From the NCBI RefSeq assembly GCF_014644555.1, contig NZ_BMKX01000001.1, forward strand, positions 806,001 through 870,000: a DNA stretch of 64,000 bases, read 5' to 3'. The notes beneath the pieces were generated by a model. That model saw only the letters and a program-made list of their open reading frames with translations. It made no database searches and had not been told where the DNA came from. A program made the translations under genes and the position numbers. Positions 16,894-26,790 of this stretch are shown here, in pieces (position 1 is the stretch's first letter; each line of letters begins with the position of its first letter). The stretch comes from Glutamicibacter ardleyensis (lineage in GTDB: Bacteria; Actinomycetota; Actinomycetes; Actinomycetales; Micrococcaceae).

Positions 16894-17832
16894 TTAGTTT
16901 GGTTCGATGGCGCCGATGACCCACGCGGCGTGATGGCTAGCTCCGGGAGCCAAGCTAATGACGTCGGTGCCATCGTTAAACGCTGCTGGTGGACAGCTCA
17001 TGGGTTCTACGGCTAAGCCGGTACGGTTCAACGCAGGGTCTTGCTGATCCGCGGTATGCACCTGCACCCAGGGGCAGCTTTCATCAAAGCTGATGTAACT
17101 ACCCACACCGTGCTGATCCGTGAGCTCAACGTGGTAGCCCTGTCCGCCTGCGCTCTGCAAGTCGGTATACGCGTGGTCGATAAAGGTGTCCCCAATGATT
17201 CGTGGGGAACTAAAATCAAGGTTCGTTTCCGCCACCGCCACCACGGCTTGCGGTAACAAGCGTTCGCCGCTGACCTGCTGAACTTGTTGCGCCGGAATAC
17301 TTAGGGTCCAGTCATCCACGCGTTGACCGGGAGCCACCAAATAACAGTGGGATCCAAAGCCATAGGGAGCCTGAAGATCGCCTAAGTTTGTGGCGTTGAT
17401 GGTGCTGCGTAGCCCGGAAGGCTCAAGCTGATAATTCACGCGCAGCAGTAAGGCAAAGGGATAACCTTCCTGCTTGGGGATCAGTACCTCTAGTTCCACC
17501 CGTTCGGCGCTTTGCTGCAGAATCGAGAAATCGGAGAGGTACACCAACCCGTGCAGTGCGTGTCCGCGAGTCACCTCGGTGAGAGGTAATTGATGCTCGG
17601 TGCCCTGCCAGCTGTAACGGCCATCGATCACCCGGTTTGGCCACGGGGCAAGCGTTGCGCCGGAGTACACCGGGCGTTGTGACTGCGGGTCAAAACTGCG
17701 CACCAACGGGCGCTGGCGATATTCCAGGCTCACCACGGTGGCTCCGATGGTAGCGATCTGCGCACTGTAGCCATGGGCTGCAAGGTTGATCAGCTGCCCA
17801 TTTGCGGTGAGGTCCTTCAAATCCGCCTGCAT
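16894..17832 (-). CDS. Aldose 1-epimerase family protein
   Basis: 312-residue galactose-mutarotase-like protein that would interconvert the anomers of the imported sugar before GalK. Typical marks: ATLAPWPNRVIDGRYSW (substrate-binding Asn-Arg), HALHGLVY with the catalytic His, YGFGSHCYL with the second His, and LAVEPMSCPPAAF near the end, carrying the catalytic Glu. It belongs to the actinobacterial Ald_Xepim-like subgroup rather than classical GalM. Located between the transporter genes and galT, so function in galactose or arabinose use is expected. Confidence 0.9.
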   Translation of the reverse strand: MQADLKDLTANGQLINLAAHGYSAQIATIGATVVSLEYRQRPLVRSFDPQSQRPVYSGATLAPWPNRVIDGRYSWQGTEHQLPLTEVTRGHALHGLVYLSDFSILQQSAERVELEVLIPKQEGYPFALLLRVNYQLEPSGLRSTINATNLGDLQAPYGFGSHCYLVAPGQRVDDWTLSIPAQQVQQVSGERLLPQAVVAVAETNLDFSSPRIIGDTFIDHAYTDLQSAGGQGYHVELTDQHGVGSYISFDESCPWVQVHTADQQDPALNRTGLAVEPMSCPPAAFNDGTDVISLAPGASHHAAWVIGAIEPN

Positions 17833-17875
17833 ATCTCTTCTTTCCTAGTTTTCGCTGTGCTCAAGACATAGCTGA

Positions 17876-17929
17876 ACCCTCCCGCAGGTCCTTTGTCAGG
17901 CGTGAGCCAAGGCAAACCGGCAGGAGGGT
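17876..17929. terminator. Hairpin between permease gene and gal genes
   Basis: ACCCTCC at 17876 pairs with GGAGGGT ending at 17929, and adjoining GC pairs extend the stem with two mismatches. No T-run follows on the minus strand, so it is more likely a partial terminator or mRNA-stabilising hairpin than a full stop. Confidence 0.45.
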
Positions 17930-17938
17930 CCAATGCGC

Positions 17939-19120
17939 TTAGCTGGCTTCGCCTGCGCGGCGCTTGTTGTAGATGTCAAAGGCGACGGCGAGCAAGAGCA
18001 CTAGGCCCTTGACGATTTGCTGTGCCGAAGCACCCACGCCCATCAGCTGCATACCGTTGGACAGTACCGCCATCACCAAGCCACCAACGATGGCACCGGT
18101 TACACGGCCCACACCGCCGGTTGTTGAGGCGCCACCGATGAAACAGGCAGCAATGGCGTCGAGCTCAAACATGTTACCTGCACCGGGCTGCGCACCATTG
18201 GAGCGTGAAGAGAAGACCGCTCCGGCCACACCGGCGAGCATGCCCATGTTAATGAAGATCCAGAAGTTGACCTTCTTGACGTTGACGCCCGAAAGTCGTG
18301 CGGCAGACAGGTTGCCACCAATGGCGTAAATGTGGCGACCGAAGACGGTCCGTGTAGTCAACACGTGGTAGGCGATCACCAGTACGCCCAGAATCATCAG
18401 CACGATTGGCATACCGCGGCTGATGGAGATCTGCCAGAAGAACCAGAGAATCACGATCGCTGAAAGTGCGTTCTTGGCGATGAACATGGCCATCGACTCG
18501 ACGTCCTGACCAAACTTCACCCGTCCACGACGAGTGCTGTACTGCGACCACACCAAACCTGCCACGGCCACTACGCCGATCAGCACGGTGAACATGTCAA
18601 AACCGTAACCGCCGAGCAAACCGTTCAGGAAGCCACCGGCCACCTGCTGGTATTCACCAGGGAATGGGGACAACGAGACATTGTTGAGCACTTCGTAGGT
18701 CAAACCACGGAACAGCAACATGCCGGCCAAGGTGACGATGAACGCCGGAATGCCCACATAGGCCACCCAGAATCCCTGCCACACACCGCACAAAGCACCC
18801 ACGGCTACGGCCGCGAGAATACCAACCCACCAAGGAGCCCCGGTTTTAATCACCAATACTGCGGAGACCGCACCGGTTAAGGCGACCAGCGAACCTACCG
18901 ACAGGTCAATATGTCCGGCGACAATGACCATAATCATGCCAAGCGCCAAGATCAGCACGTAAGAGTACTGCAAAATAATGTTTGTCAGGTTGATCGGGCT
19001 GAGCAGCAGCCCGTCGGTCATGATGGTAAACAGCACCACGATGAGCACGAAGGCAATATAGATGCCACTGGTGCGCAGGTTCTTGGTGAAAATGTCTTTC
19101 AGCTCGGTTTTCAGTGTCAT
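17939..19120 (-). CDS. mmsB: Sugar ABC transporter permease (MmsB/GguB type)
   Basis: 393-residue inner-membrane permease of the CUT2 class with about ten hydrophobic segments. Family marks: [23 protein letters not shown] (about 60-82), [17 protein letters not shown], and the cytoplasmic coupling loop [19 protein letters not shown]. Length and motifs fit the multiple-monosaccharide (ChvE-GguAB) permease, which is longer than the ribose type. Its ATG overlaps the ATPase stop. Galactose and arabinose are the expected cargo because gal genes follow directly and the operator is shared with ara genes. Confidence 0.93.
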   Translation of the reverse strand: MTLKTELKDIFTKNLRTSGIYIAFVLIVVLFTIMTDGLLLSPINLTNIILQYSYVLILALGMIMVIVAGHIDLSVGSLVALTGAVSAVLVIKTGAPWWVGILAAVAVGALCGVWQGFWVAYVGIPAFIVTLAGMLLFRGLTYEVLNNVSLSPFPGEYQQVAGGFLNGLLGGYGFDMFTVLIGVVAVAGLVWSQYSTRRGRVKFGQDVESMAMFIAKNALSAIVILWFFWQISISRGMPIVLMILGVLVIAYHVLTTRTVFGRHIYAIGGNLSAARLSGVNVKKVNFWIFINMGMLAGVAGAVFSSRSNGAQPGAGNMFELDAIAACFIGGASTTGGVGRVTGAIVGGLVMAVLSNGMQLMGVGASAQQIVKGLVLLLAVAFDIYNKRRAGEAS

Positions 19121-20655
19121 CGGACGATTTCCTTCTCGATGGTCATAAGCTCCATGAGGCGTTCCTGGGTGGCTTCGCTTTTCGGGAGTTGGCCGGTCAT
19201 CCGGCCATAAGCAAGGGTGTAGATACGGTCGCAGATACCCAACAGTTCGGGCAGTTCCGAGGAGATCACCAGCACCGCTTTACCGGAGGCAGCAAGCTCA
19301 TTGATGATCGTGTAGATCTCGTACTTTGCGCCGACGTCGATACCGCGGGTTGGTTCATCTAAGATCAAAAGTTCCGGGGCAGTGTGCAACCACTTGCCCA
19401 GTACTACCTTCTGCTGGTTACCGCCGGAGAGGTTACCGGTTTTTGCCAGCACGCTCGGCGCCTTAATGCGCATGGATTTGCGGTAGTGCTCGGCAATCTG
19501 GATTTCCTTGTTGCCGTTGACAAACCCGCGCGAAGAGATCTTTCCGAGCCCGGCGGCGGTGGTGTTCACACGAATATCTTCGAGTAGGTTCAACCCGAAT
19601 TTTTTGCGGTCCTCAGAAACGTAAGCGATGCCGGCCTTGATGGCCTTGCCTACGGTGGAGGTATCTACCGGGCGTCCGTCCATCAGCACGGTACCGGAAA
19701 TGCCGCGTCCGTAGCTGTGTCCAAAGATGCTCATGGCAAGTTCGGTGCGTCCTGCGCCCATCAGCCCGGCAATGCCAACAATTTCTCCGGCGCGTACGTC
19801 TAGTGAGGCTTTATTGACCACTATGCGCTCATGCTGCGTGGGATGGTGCACCGACCAGTCGCGTACTTCGAAGACCACTTGACCAATATTCGGTTCCCGG
19901 TCTGGGTAACGCGCCGAGAGGGCGCGTCCCACCATGCCCTGGATGATCCGGCTCTGTGTGGATTTAGGGTCCGCCATGTCGAGGGACTCCACGGTCTGAC
20001 CGTCACGGATAATCGTGGTGTTATTGGCGATATCTTCAATTTCGCCCAACTTATGCGAAATGATGATGCAGGTAATTCCCTGCTCACGTAGTTCGCGCAG
20101 CAGGTGAAGCAGATGTTCGGAATCGTCATCGTTCAAGGCTGCGGTTGGCTCATCAAGGATCAGTAGCTTCACGTCCTTGTTCAGCGCCTTGGCGATTTCC
20201 ACCAGCTGCTGTTTGCCAACGCCGAGCTGTCCAACCGGGGTGACCGGAGACTCTGCCAAACCCACGCGGGCCAGTAACTTGGCGGCACGCTGGTTTGCTT
20301 CTTGCCAGTCGATCAGTCCGCGGCGCTTGGTCTCGTTGCCAAGGAACAGGTTCTCGGCCACCGACAGGTAGGGCACCAGAGCCAATTCTTGGTGAATGAT
20401 CACGATGCCTTCGGCTTCGGAATCCTTGATGCTCGAAGCCTTAAGTTCTTGACCGTTGAACAGGATTTTTCCGTCGTAGCTACCGTGTGGATAGACGCCG
20501 GAGAGCACCTTCATAAGGGTTGATTTGCCGGCCCCGTTTTCGCCGCAGATGGCGTGGATTTCACCTTCCCTGACGGAAAGGTTTACTCCGTCTAAGGCTT
20601 TGACCCCGGGGAATGTCTTGGTGATGTCCTGCATCTGCAGGATGGTGCTGTCCAT
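19117..20655 (-). CDS. mmsA: Sugar ABC transporter ATP-binding protein (MmsA/GguA type)
   Basis: 512-residue fused double ATPase of the CUT2 class. The first half has Walker [10 protein letters not shown] (about 39-47) and [12 protein letters not shown]; the second has degenerate Walker [11 protein letters not shown], the signature LSGGNQQK and [14 protein letters not shown], the usual asymmetric pair. I use the ATG at 20655, just before the domain, with AAGGA upstream; the ATG at 20691 has no ribosome site. Its stop overlaps the permease start. Confidence 0.94.
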   Translation of the reverse strand: MDSTILQMQDITKTFPGVKALDGVNLSVREGEIHAICGENGAGKSTLMKVLSGVYPHGSYDGKILFNGQELKASSIKDSEAEGIVIIHQELALVPYLSVAENLFLGNETKRRGLIDWQEANQRAAKLLARVGLAESPVTPVGQLGVGKQQLVEIAKALNKDVKLLILDEPTAALNDDDSEHLLHLLRELREQGITCIIISHKLGEIEDIANNTTIIRDGQTVESLDMADPKSTQSRIIQGMVGRALSARYPDREPNIGQVVFEVRDWSVHHPTQHERIVVNKASLDVRAGEIVGIAGLMGAGRTELAMSIFGHSYGRGISGTVLMDGRPVDTSTVGKAIKAGIAYVSEDRKKFGLNLLEDIRVNTTAAGLGKISSRGFVNGNKEIQIAEHYRKSMRIKAPSVLAKTGNLSGGNQQKVVLGKWLHTAPELLILDEPTRGIDVGAKYEIYTIINELAASGKAVLVISSELPELLGICDRIYTLAYGRMTGQLPKSEATQERLMELMTIEKEIVR

Positions 20656-20705
20656 ACTGGCGCCGTCCTTGTCGTGATCTGTGTACTGCATGCTGCGTGG
20701 TGACT

Positions 20706-20741
20706 GCGTTGGCGGGTACTAGGTTCAGCACCCGCCAACGC
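20706..20741. terminator. Intercistronic hairpin behind the binding-protein gene
   Basis: GCGTTGGCGGGT (20706-20717) pairs perfectly with ACCCGCCAACGC (20730-20741). No T-run follows on the minus strand. In ABC-sugar operons such hairpins commonly protect the binding-protein mRNA and reduce downstream expression; that role is inferred. Confidence 0.65.
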
Positions 20742-20756
20742 GTCGTACACCGGGTG

Positions 20757-21923
20757 CTACTTGGTCTGTCCTGCCTTGACCTCAGCGGCGGTGTAGTAAC
20801 CGGAGTCAACCAGCAACGAGCTGATGTTATCGGCGGTCACGATGTCCGAATCAAGCAGGAAGGAAGGAACAACCTTCTTGCCGTTGTCATAGGATTCGGT
20901 GTCGTTAGCTTCGGGCTCATTACCCTCCGCGTAGGACTTCACAGCAGTGACTGCCTGGGAAGCCAGCTTGCGGGTGTCCTTGAAGATGGTTGAGTACTGC
21001 ACACCGTCCTGGATCAGCTTCACCGAAGCGATTTCGGCATCCTGACCGGTGATGATTGGCAGACCGTCCTTGATGGACTTGCCGTAGCCAGCGTTGGTCA
21101 GTGCGGTCTGGATGCCACGGGAAATCCCGTCGAATGGCGAGAGCACACCGTCAATCTTGGTCTTGCCACCGGCGTAGTGCGCGGTGATCAAGTCCTCCAT
21201 GCGGCTCTGGGCTTCTTCCTGGCTCCAGCGCAGGGTTGCAGCCTGTTCAATCTTGGTCTGTTTGGACTTGACTACCAAGGTGCCGTCATCCATGAATGGC
21301 TTCAGGGTATCCATGGCTCCCTTCCAGAAGAAGTGCGCGTTGTTGTCATCGATGGAGCCGGCGAAGAGCTCGATGTTCAGCGGGCCCTTCTTTCCGGTCT
21401 TCTCGCCCTTATCATCAACAAGGCCTAGGCCGGTCAGCAGCGAGGTAGCCTGCTGCACGCCAACCTTGTAGTTGTCGAAGGTGACATAGAAGTCGACGTT
21501 TTCGGTGCCGTTGATCAGGCGGTCATAGGAAATGATCGGAATGTCTTGATCAGCTGCAGCCTGCAACTGGCTGGATAGTGCGGTGCCGTCGATGGAGGCG
21601 ACCACTAGGATATCTGCACCCTTGGTGATCATCTGGTCGATCTGCTGCTGCTGAGTTGGGATGTCATCGTTGGCGAACTGCATGAAGACCTCGTAGCCGG
21701 CTTCTTCAAGCTGGGACTTCACGGCTTCACCGTCGGCGATCCAACGCTCGGAGGTTTCGGTTGGCATGGCGACACCGACCTGGATATCTTCAGGCGCCTT
21801 GCTGTCGCCACCGGCTGCGTCGCCACTTCCTGCTCCGCCACCGCCACATGCGGCTAGTGAGCCGATCAGTGCTAGGGATCCGAACGTGACTACCGCTCGG
21901 CGAGCCCAGTTATTCCGTGCCAT
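20757..21923 (-). CDS. chvE: Sugar-binding lipoprotein (ChvE family)
   Basis: 388-residue periplasmic-binding-type protein anchored as a lipoprotein: Arg-rich N-terminus, hydrophobic segment and lipobox LIGSLAAC with Cys26, then a Gly/Ala linker. The mature part (IQVGVAMPTETSERWIADGEAVKSQLEEAG, split here at residue 50-70) is type-I binding fold, and TKGADILVVASIDGTALSSQL, ISYDRLINGTENVDFYVTFDN and ITGQDAEIASVKLIQDG match ChvE/GbpR-type proteins that bind galactose, arabinose and related sugars. AGGAGG lies 6 nt before the ATG. First gene of the unit; a LacI-type operator is 55 bp upstream. Confidence 0.93.
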   Translation of the reverse strand: MARNNWARRAVVTFGSLALIGSLAACGGGGAGSGDAAGGDSKAPEDIQVGVAMPTETSERWIADGEAVKSQLEEAGYEVFMQFANDDIPTQQQQIDQMITKGADILVVASIDGTALSSQLQAAADQDIPIISYDRLINGTENVDFYVTFDNYKVGVQQATSLLTGLGLVDDKGEKTGKKGPLNIELFAGSIDDNNAHFFWKGAMDTLKPFMDDGTLVVKSKQTKIEQAATLRWSQEEAQSRMEDLITAHYAGGKTKIDGVLSPFDGISRGIQTALTNAGYGKSIKDGLPIITGQDAEIASVKLIQDGVQYSTIFKDTRKLASQAVTAVKSYAEGNEPEANDTESYDNGKKVVPSFLLDSDIVTADNISSLLVDSGYYTAAEVKAGQTK

Positions 21924-22236
21924 CTTTTCCTCCTGCGTGTTCCGATTCGCTCCGGCGGTGCGACCGGGCTCACACTATGTTAGCGCTAACAACGTGCTTT
22001 GAGCCACTTTTTTGGAGAAGAATTTTTTAACAGGTAAATCATCTGGTGTCGAACCCGCGGGAAAGTGCGGTCTTAAGCGACTCATCCAACGGGTCTCACG
22101 CCACGAATGGATGTGCACGAGTAGTAACTACGGTGTTTACTTAAGGTCGAAAAGCGAATCAAGCCCGAGAAATCTCAGCCTCACAAAAAGCTCTAATTGC
22201 TCTTCGCGTAGCGCGAGGCTGGTGCATTCATTGCTG
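21924..22236. promoter_or_regulatory. Promoter region of the sugar transporter/gal unit
   Basis: This 313-bp gap holds the operator at 21978-21991 and must contain the chvE promoter; I see no gene. The rest (22000-22236) is moderately AT-rich with nothing recognisable. Confidence 0.5.
21978..21991. promoter_or_regulatory. LacI-family operator before chvE
   Basis: TGTTAGCGCTAACA is a perfect 14-bp palindrome with the central CG of LacI/GalR-family operators. The identical sequence lies before araB at 26723-26736. Confidence 0.85.
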
Positions 22237-22503
22237 CTAGCGGCGATTAACGGGTCTTCTCAATAGTGCAGGTAATACGAAGGTTGACACCCACAACCCA
22301 GCGACAATCAGGCTGAACCAAAGCCCTTCAACGCTCCCTGGCTTGCTTTTGTCGACGGAGAAGTACCAGACGCAAAACGTCGTGACGGCAAGGGCGAAAA
22401 GAATGACTCTGATCGTATTCAAGATCGTTTGAACTGGATGCAATGCAAGCCGAACAATAAAGCCCACTACTAGCACGCCAGCAACAATAAGAACTACCGG
22501 CAC
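22237..22503 (-). CDS. Small membrane protein, unknown
   Basis: 88 residues with two or three hydrophobic segments (about 2-20, 28-48, 60-80) and a basic C-terminal tail RRPVNRR. It starts with GTG; AAAGG lies about 8 nt upstream. It stands between the transporter unit and araA on the same strand, but is not clearly linked to sugar use. I recognise no family. Confidence 0.55.
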   Translation of the reverse strand: MPVVLIVAGVLVVGFIVRLALHPVQTILNTIRVILFALAVTTFCVWYFSVDKSKPGSVEGLWFSLIVAGLWVSTFVLPALLRRPVNRR

Positions 22504-22654
22504 GTCTACACCTTTTCTATCGACCGTTTAGACAATATCACGGTTAGAATCGACAACTCTATGCGGATTACCGCTGCGACCTGTGGATCATATACTTCCC
22601 GCCACGAGAAAACTGACACGGACCCTAGATCCAGAAGCGTTCGATTAACGAGCC

Positions 22655-22684
22655 AAGGGCCGGCAACTTTTGTTGCCGGCCCTT
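22655..22684. terminator. Terminator after araA
   Basis: AAGGGCCGGCAAC and its perfect complement form a 13-bp stem with a TTTT loop, 17 bp after the araA stop. T-runs are weak on the minus strand. Confidence 0.75.
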
Positions 22685-22701
22685 GTGCTCTTCATTTTTT
22701 C

Positions 22702-24213
22702 TTACAGGCCCTGCGCCAGACGGTAGTACGCCTGGTTCAGTCGCACCTGTTCGGCGAATCCGCGACGCGTAGTGTTCTCATCGATGACTAGCAATTCGGT
22801 TCCAGCGATTTCTGCAAAGACCTCAAAAGCCTCAATGCCGGCGGCCGTAGACATCACCGTGTGGTGCGCTCCACCGGCGGTCAACCAGGATTCGGCCGAG
22901 GTGGAGAAGTCTGGTCGTGGCTGCCATACGGCGCGTGCCACCGGCAAGTTTGGCAGGTCCTGTGGCGGAGTAACCACGTCCACTACGTTGGCCGTCAACC
23001 GGAAACGCTCACGCATATCGGCCATGGAAACAACTACCGCGCCCGTGGTCGCGTCCGCGTTAAAGACCATGCGTACCGGATCTTCACGGCCGCCAATGCC
23101 CAGCGGGTGAATCTCGATTCGTGGCTTGGTAGTGGTCAACGACGGGCACACCTCAAGCATGTGCGCGCCGAGGATCAGTTCCTTGCCCGGGGTCAGGTCA
23201 TAGGTGTAATCCTCCATCAGCGAGGCACCACCGGGGAGCCCTGCTCCCATTACCTTGGCCGCGCGTACCAGCACCGCGGTCTTCCAGTCACCCTCGGCAC
23301 CGAAGCCGTAGCCCTTACCCATCAGACGTTGTACGGCGAGGCCAGGTAGCTGCTTCAGCCCACCGAGATCTTCAAAGTTGGTGGTGAAGGCCCACGCACC
23401 TAGTTCTCGTAGGAAGGACTCGATGGCCAGTTCCTGACGAGCCGCATAACGTAGCGACTCGTGACGCTCTGCACCGGCACGCAACTCGGCGGAGACGTCG
23501 TATTCTCGCTCATATTCTGCAACCAGTTCATCCACGGCAGGCTCGGAAACTGCTTCCACGGCTTCCACGAGGTCGTTGACCGCCCAGGTGTTCACTGAAA
23601 CACCGAAGCGTAGTTCTGCTTCGGTCTTATCCCCCTCGGTCACCGCAACGTTGCGCATATTGTCACCGAATCGAACCAATTTCATCGTCTGGGTGGCGTT
23701 CCAGCCTGCGGCGCCTCGCACCCAGTTACCGATACGCCCGGCTACCGCCGGGTTGGAAACGTGACCAACCACCGTGGTGCGGGTGGCACCGATACGGGTT
23801 GCTAGGTACGCGTATTCACGGTCACCGTGTGCGGCCTGGTTCAGGTTCATGAAATCGAAGTCAATGGTGTCCCAAGGAAGTTCAACATTGGCCTGAGTAT
23901 GCAGGTGCAACAATGGCTTAGCCAGTGCTTTCAGACCAGAGATCCACATTTTGGCTGGGCTGAAGGTATGCATCCAGGTAATCACACCGAGCACATTGTC
24001 ATCCGAATTTGCGTCCAGCATGGCCCGACGAATCGATTCGGCATCCTTGAGTACCGGTTTCCAGATCACCTTTGCGGGAACCTGTTCGGAATCTCCCAGC
24101 GCCTGGGCCACCTCGCGTGACTGCTCGGCGACCTGACGCAGGGTTTCTTCCCCATAGAGGTCTTGGCTTCCGGTGAAAAACCAGATTTCCTTGGATTCAT
24201 ATGCTTTGCTCAT
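22702..24213 (-). CDS. araA: L-arabinose isomerase
   Basis: Converts L-arabinose to L-ribulose. The 503-residue length is that of AraA. Characteristic segments are [17 protein letters not shown] at the start, [30 protein letters not shown], and the metal-binding region with [14 protein letters not shown] and [21 protein letters not shown] carries the conserved His. AAAGGA lies 5 nt before the ATG. It is the last gene of araB-araD-araA, under the operator at 26723. Confidence 0.97.
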   Translation of the reverse strand: MSKAYESKEIWFFTGSQDLYGEETLRQVAEQSREVAQALGDSEQVPAKVIWKPVLKDAESIRRAMLDANSDDNVLGVITWMHTFSPAKMWISGLKALAKPLLHLHTQANVELPWDTIDFDFMNLNQAAHGDREYAYLATRIGATRTTVVGHVSNPAVAGRIGNWVRGAAGWNATQTMKLVRFGDNMRNVAVTEGDKTEAELRFGVSVNTWAVNDLVEAVEAVSEPAVDELVAEYEREYDVSAELRAGAERHESLRYAARQELAIESFLRELGAWAFTTNFEDLGGLKQLPGLAVQRLMGKGYGFGAEGDWKTAVLVRAAKVMGAGLPGGASLMEDYTYDLTPGKELILGAHMLEVCPSLTTTKPRIEIHPLGIGGREDPVRMVFNADATTGAVVVSMADMRERFRLTANVVDVVTPPQDLPNLPVARAVWQPRPDFSTSAESWLTAGGAHHTVMSTAAGIEAFEVFAEIAGTELLVIDENTTRRGFAEQVRLNQAYYRLAQGL

Positions 24214-24255
24214 GATGTCCTTTCGGATTGAAGTATGCGGGCGCGAAAGAAGCGC

Positions 24256-24972
24256 TTATTGTCCGTAAACGTTTTGGTAGCGTGCGTAGAGCGCGTCGAT
24301 ATCTTCGCTGCGCATCGGCACCGAGTCACCTAATTGGCGAGAGATGTGAACTGTGCGGGCCACCTCTTCACACATCACCGCCGCCTTGACGGCGGAGCGT
24401 GCGTCCTTGCCAATGGTGAAGGGGCCATGGTTTTGCATGAGTACCGCCGGGCTACGCGACTCACGTAGTGTCTGGACGATGCCTCGGCCGATGGAGTCAT
24501 CACCAATGATGGCGAATGGTCCCACCGGAATGGGTCCACCAAATTCATCTGCCATCATGGTCAGCACACAAGGAATTTCTTCCCCACGGGCAGCCCATGC
24601 GGTCGCATAGGTCGAGTGGGTGTGCACCACGCCGCCAACATGCGCCAGATGTTGGTAGGTGTAGGCGTGCGCGGCAGTATCCGAGGAGGGAGCGCGGGTT
24701 CCGTCGATGAGCTCCCCATCCAGCGTGCAGACCACCATGGATTCGGCAGTCAATTCCTCATAGGCAACGCCGGAAGGTTTGATGACAAATACATCGGCGC
24801 TGCCGTCGGCAACCTCTGGGTTTCGTACGCGTTGCGAGACGTTTCCGGCAGTCCACACCACCAGCTCATAACGTGGCAACTGCGCGTGCAGTTGCGCGAC
24901 GAGTTCGCGCGCTTGCGCGATTTCTTGGCGCATTGCTTCTGAGTATTTGGCTAATCCTTGAGCATCGCTCAT
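24256..24972 (-). CDS. araD: L-ribulose-5-phosphate 4-epimerase
   Basis: Makes D-xylulose-5-phosphate from L-ribulose-5-phosphate. It is a 238-residue class-II-aldolase-fold enzyme: TAGNVSQR binds phosphate, VIKPSGVAYEEL follows, SSDTAAHAYTYQ contains the first acidic/His region, VVHTHSTYATAWA holds the zinc His pair, and MQNHGPFTIG carries the third His. The ATG at 24972 has AAGGAG 7 nt upstream; the ATG at 25002 has none, so I reject the longer form. It follows araB with a 33-nt gap. Confidence 0.95.
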   Translation of the reverse strand: MSDAQGLAKYSEAMRQEIAQARELVAQLHAQLPRYELVVWTAGNVSQRVRNPEVADGSADVFVIKPSGVAYEELTAESMVVCTLDGELIDGTRAPSSDTAAHAYTYQHLAHVGGVVHTHSTYATAWAARGEEIPCVLTMMADEFGGPIPVGPFAIIGDDSIGRGIVQTLRESRSPAVLMQNHGPFTIGKDARSAVKAAVMCEEVARTVHISRQLGDSVPMRSEDIDALYARYQNVYGQ

Positions 24973-25005
24973 CTGAGAACTCCTTGGTGCCGAGGTGGAC
25001 ATGTT

Positions 25006-26619
25006 TTAGATCGCTTTAATCGCGGCGTGTTCAATGGCCAGCCCCGCCCGGTAACTGTTCAGGTAGTCTGCGTAACCGGCCACGTCCTGCGGCAGTGGTG
25101 AAACCTCGTCTAGCTGCGCGTCCGCGAATACCTGCGAATTCAGATATTCGGCGAGGCTCACCGTTGGATTAGTGCCGACATAGTGACGATATGCGGCCAG
25201 CACGGCGATCCCCCAGGGCCCACCGTGTTGTGCCGTGCTTCCAACGGAAACCGGCACGTTAAGTGCCGCGGCGAGGAGTCGTTGGGCGGCTTGTGCGGTG
25301 CGGAAAATGCCACCGTGGGCGAACATTTTCTGAATTTTGACACCCTCTGAGCCAAGAATCTCCATCCCCACGCTTAAGGTCGCAAACATCGAATACACCT
25401 GGGTTCGCATGAAGTTTGCAAGATTTAGGGTTGAGTCGGGGGTACGCACTAGCAGTGGCCGGCCCTCGGCTAATCCGGTGACCGGTTCTCCGGAGAGGTA
25501 GTTGTAGGCAACGAGTCCTCCCCCGTCCACTGCACCGTCTAGCGCCGAGGTCAAAAGCGCCTGGTACACCTCATCGTCGGAGGCCTGTTGACCCAGCGCG
25601 GATGCGAATTGTCCGAAGACCGAGGCCCAGCTCGCCAGTTCACTGGCCCCGTTATTGCAGTGCACCATGGCTACCGGGTCCCCGGTAGGGGTGGTGACGA
25701 TGTCAATTTCGGGGTGAACTTCGCGTAGCGCAGCGTCGAGGACCACCATTGAGAAGATCGACGTTCCGACCGAGACGTTTGCGGTGTGTGGGGCGACCGA
25801 GTTGGTTGCCACCATTCCGGTTCCAGCGTCTCCTTCCGGAGGACAGCACTGCGCTCCGGGTTGCAGTTGCCCGCTTGGGTCAAGCAGCAGCGCACCCTGC
25901 GCAGTCAGGCTCCCGGCGTCGGCGCCGGCAGGCAATACTTCAGGCAGCAGCTCGCCCAGCGTGCCAGTGGCACCTAAACTCTGGGCTAGCGAATCAAAGG
26001 TTGCTAAGAATTTGGTGTCATAACCAAGAACAGAACTGTCCAGCGGGAACATGCCCGAGGCGTCTCCGGCACCTAATACTCGGCGCCCAGTGAGCTGCTG
26101 ATGAACAAAACCAGCCAAGGTATTGAGGCTGGCTACTTGGGCGGCATGTTCCTCATTGTCCAACAGCGCCTGGTAATAGTGGGCTACGGACCAGCGCTGA
26201 GGGACGTTGAACTCGAAAGCCTTGCTCAGCTCTTCGGCGGCCCGTTCGGTGGAGGTATTGCGCCAGGTCCGGAATGGGACAAGCAACTGGCCTGCATCAT
26301 CAAAGGCGAGATAGCCGTGCATCATGGCCGAAATGCCAATGGCGGCAAAGTTGCTGGGGCGCACCGAATATTGCTGTTCGCATTCGTTGACCAGATCGGC
26401 GAAGCACTCCTGCAAACCGGCAACGATAGCTTCGCGTGAATAGGTCCAGCGGCGGTCCACGAACTGGTTTTCCCACGCGTGGTGTCCACTGGCCAGCTGT
26501 TCGTGGTTGGATCCGATGAGGCTCGCCTTGATATTCGTCGAGCCGAACTCGATGCCGAGCACCGCACGTCCCGAACCGATCACCTCGGACGCGGACATAC
26601 CTATGTGCTGACCAGTCAT
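25006..26619 (-). CDS. araB: FGGY-family carbohydrate kinase, probable L-ribulokinase
   Basis: 537-residue FGGY kinase: AVLGIEFGSTNIKASLIG is the N-terminal phosphate loop, ISAMMHGYLAFD and FRTWRNTSTERAAEEL follow, VSVGTSIFSMVVL is the central ATP motif, and FAHGGIFRTAQAAQRLLAAAL is the C-terminal one. In this operon it must be the L-ribulokinase; it is the divergent type seen in actinobacteria, not close to E. coli AraB. I start at the ATG at 26619 with GGAG 5 nt upstream; the frame to 26718 would begin right at the operator. First gene of the ara unit. Confidence 0.92.
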   Translation of the reverse strand: MTGQHIGMSASEVIGSGRAVLGIEFGSTNIKASLIGSNHEQLASGHHAWENQFVDRRWTYSREAIVAGLQECFADLVNECEQQYSVRPSNFAAIGISAMMHGYLAFDDAGQLLVPFRTWRNTSTERAAEELSKAFEFNVPQRWSVAHYYQALLDNEEHAAQVASLNTLAGFVHQQLTGRRVLGAGDASGMFPLDSSVLGYDTKFLATFDSLAQSLGATGTLGELLPEVLPAGADAGSLTAQGALLLDPSGQLQPGAQCCPPEGDAGTGMVATNSVAPHTANVSVGTSIFSMVVLDAALREVHPEIDIVTTPTGDPVAMVHCNNGASELASWASVFGQFASALGQQASDDEVYQALLTSALDGAVDGGGLVAYNYLSGEPVTGLAEGRPLLVRTPDSTLNLANFMRTQVYSMFATLSVGMEILGSEGVKIQKMFAHGGIFRTAQAAQRLLAAALNVPVSVGSTAQHGGPWGIAVLAAYRHYVGTNPTVSLAEYLNSQVFADAQLDEVSPLPQDVAGYADYLNSYRAGLAIEHAAIKAI

Positions 26620-26722
26620 GGCTTCTCCGTCCTGCACCCGCATGCGGGTGGCGCTTAATGTCTTCGCGATCCGCTGCGCGTGCGGGCGTGGAGTCCTACG
26701 GCTAAGCGGAACGCTCACATAA

Positions 26723-26736
26723 TGTTAGCGCTAACA
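26723..26736. promoter_or_regulatory. LacI-family operator before araB
   Basis: Second exact copy of TGTTAGCGCTAACA, about 105 bp upstream of the araB start and 55 bp after the end of the LacI gene on the same strand. Confidence 0.85.
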
Positions 26737-26790
26737 AAATGCGATGCGCAACACATGAAGAAGTTTCAGCTACCCGCTATGGCGCAGAGC

